From: Lutibacter sp.
Lineage (GTDB): Bacteria > Bacteroidota > Bacteroidia > Flavobacteriales > Flavobacteriaceae
Assembly (NCBI RefSeq): GCF_016342705.1
Contig: NZ_JAEINV010000023.1
Span: 1-39,141, forward strand
Reading direction: 5' to 3'
DNA: 39,141 bases
In this document: positions 39,025 through 39,141 of the stretch, piece after piece
Layout of the letters: every line of letters begins with the position of its first letter
Position numbering within the stretch: position 1 is the stretch's first letter
Notes under the pieces: model-generated
Database searches by the model: none
What the model was told of the DNA's origin: nothing
Seen by the model: only the letters and a program-made list of their open reading frames with translations
Translations under genes and position numbers: made by a program

Positions 39025-39141
39025 TTAAAATTCTAAGTTATTTAATTTTTTTTTAATAAGCGCTTCCATAGTAATCTTAGAATAATCAGATAAGGCAATT
39101 AAAAAACTAATGGGAGGTCTGGCTCTATTTTCTTCATAAGA
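39025..39141 (-). CDS. C-terminal end of an unidentified gene (cut by window edge)
   Basis: On the minus strand an open frame enters at 39141 and runs 38 codons to a TAA at 39027-39025. The peptide starts SYEENRARPPISFLIALSDY and ends KKLNNLEF. Its charged, helical end and location convergent with the beta-galactosidase gene, beyond a terminator, fit a real gene end. The family cannot be recognised from so little. Confidence 0.45.
   Translation of the reverse strand, partial: SYEENRARPPISFLIALSDYSKITMEALIKKKLNNLEF

Overview
The window is low-GC DNA from a member of the Bacteroidota, most likely family Flavobacteriaceae. The evidence is a type IX secretion (T9SS) type-B C-terminal sorting domain followed by a PorP/SprF-type partner, a fused ResB/CcsA heme lyase, an ECF sigma/FecR/TonB-receptor trio, the HU-like and Crp/Fnr-like proteins typical of the group, and several matches to the Bacteroidota -7 promoter element TAnnTTTG. 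No complete RNA gene, insertion sequence, integrase or CRISPR array is visible.

Region 1 (1-4689): two paralogous lipoprotein genes with nearly identical ends and diverged middles are bracketed by a perfect 77-bp direct repeat. They are followed by a 485-bp non-coding stretch carrying a strong terminator, a palindrome and three 22-bp-spaced palindromic iterons just upstream of an HU-like gene. A Crp/Fnr-family regulator follows on the minus strand.

Region 2 (4690-15065): a giant secreted multidomain protein of about 3036 residues is read divergently from the Crp-like gene. It carries LamG, cadherin-like, Fn3-like, L-type lectin, Ig-like, HYR and TSP3 regions and a T9SS C-terminal domain, and contains two blocks of DNA-level tandem repeats (240 bp and 234 bp). 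A PorP/SprF-like gene and a terminator follow. Its promoter carries a palindrome placed like an activator site.

Region 3 (15140-28165, minus strand) is the most striking part: seven tightly packed genes that look like one electron-transfer operon. In transcription order they are a b-type membrane cytochrome, a membrane-anchored FeS/flavin pyridine-nucleotide oxidoreductase, a 23-heme c-type cytochrome, a 46-heme c-type cytochrome built of c7-like triheme repeats, a putative outer-membrane beta-barrel, a lipoprotein with NrfJ-like and OB-like modules, and a CcsBA heme lyase. I infer a trans-envelope electron conduit with 69 c-type hemes by motif count and its own heme-attachment enzyme. Partner redox species and direction of flow cannot be read from sequence.

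Region 4 (28350-34495, plus strand, divergent from region 3): a thioredoxin-like protein, a tiny DUF4266-like lipoprotein with a Gly/Cys tail and a DUF3570 beta-barrel form one cassette. An ECF sigma factor, FecR-type anti-sigma and FecA-type TonB-dependent receptor follow and probably regulate metal-complex or other nutrient uptake.

Region 5 (34496-39141): a decayed tRNA-Met(CAU)-like 3' half beside three 12-bp direct repeats (possible attachment-site scar), an HMCES/YedK-type abasic-site protein, a lipoprotein GH2 beta-galactosidase with a strong terminator, and the C-terminal end of one more minus-strand gene cut by the window edge.
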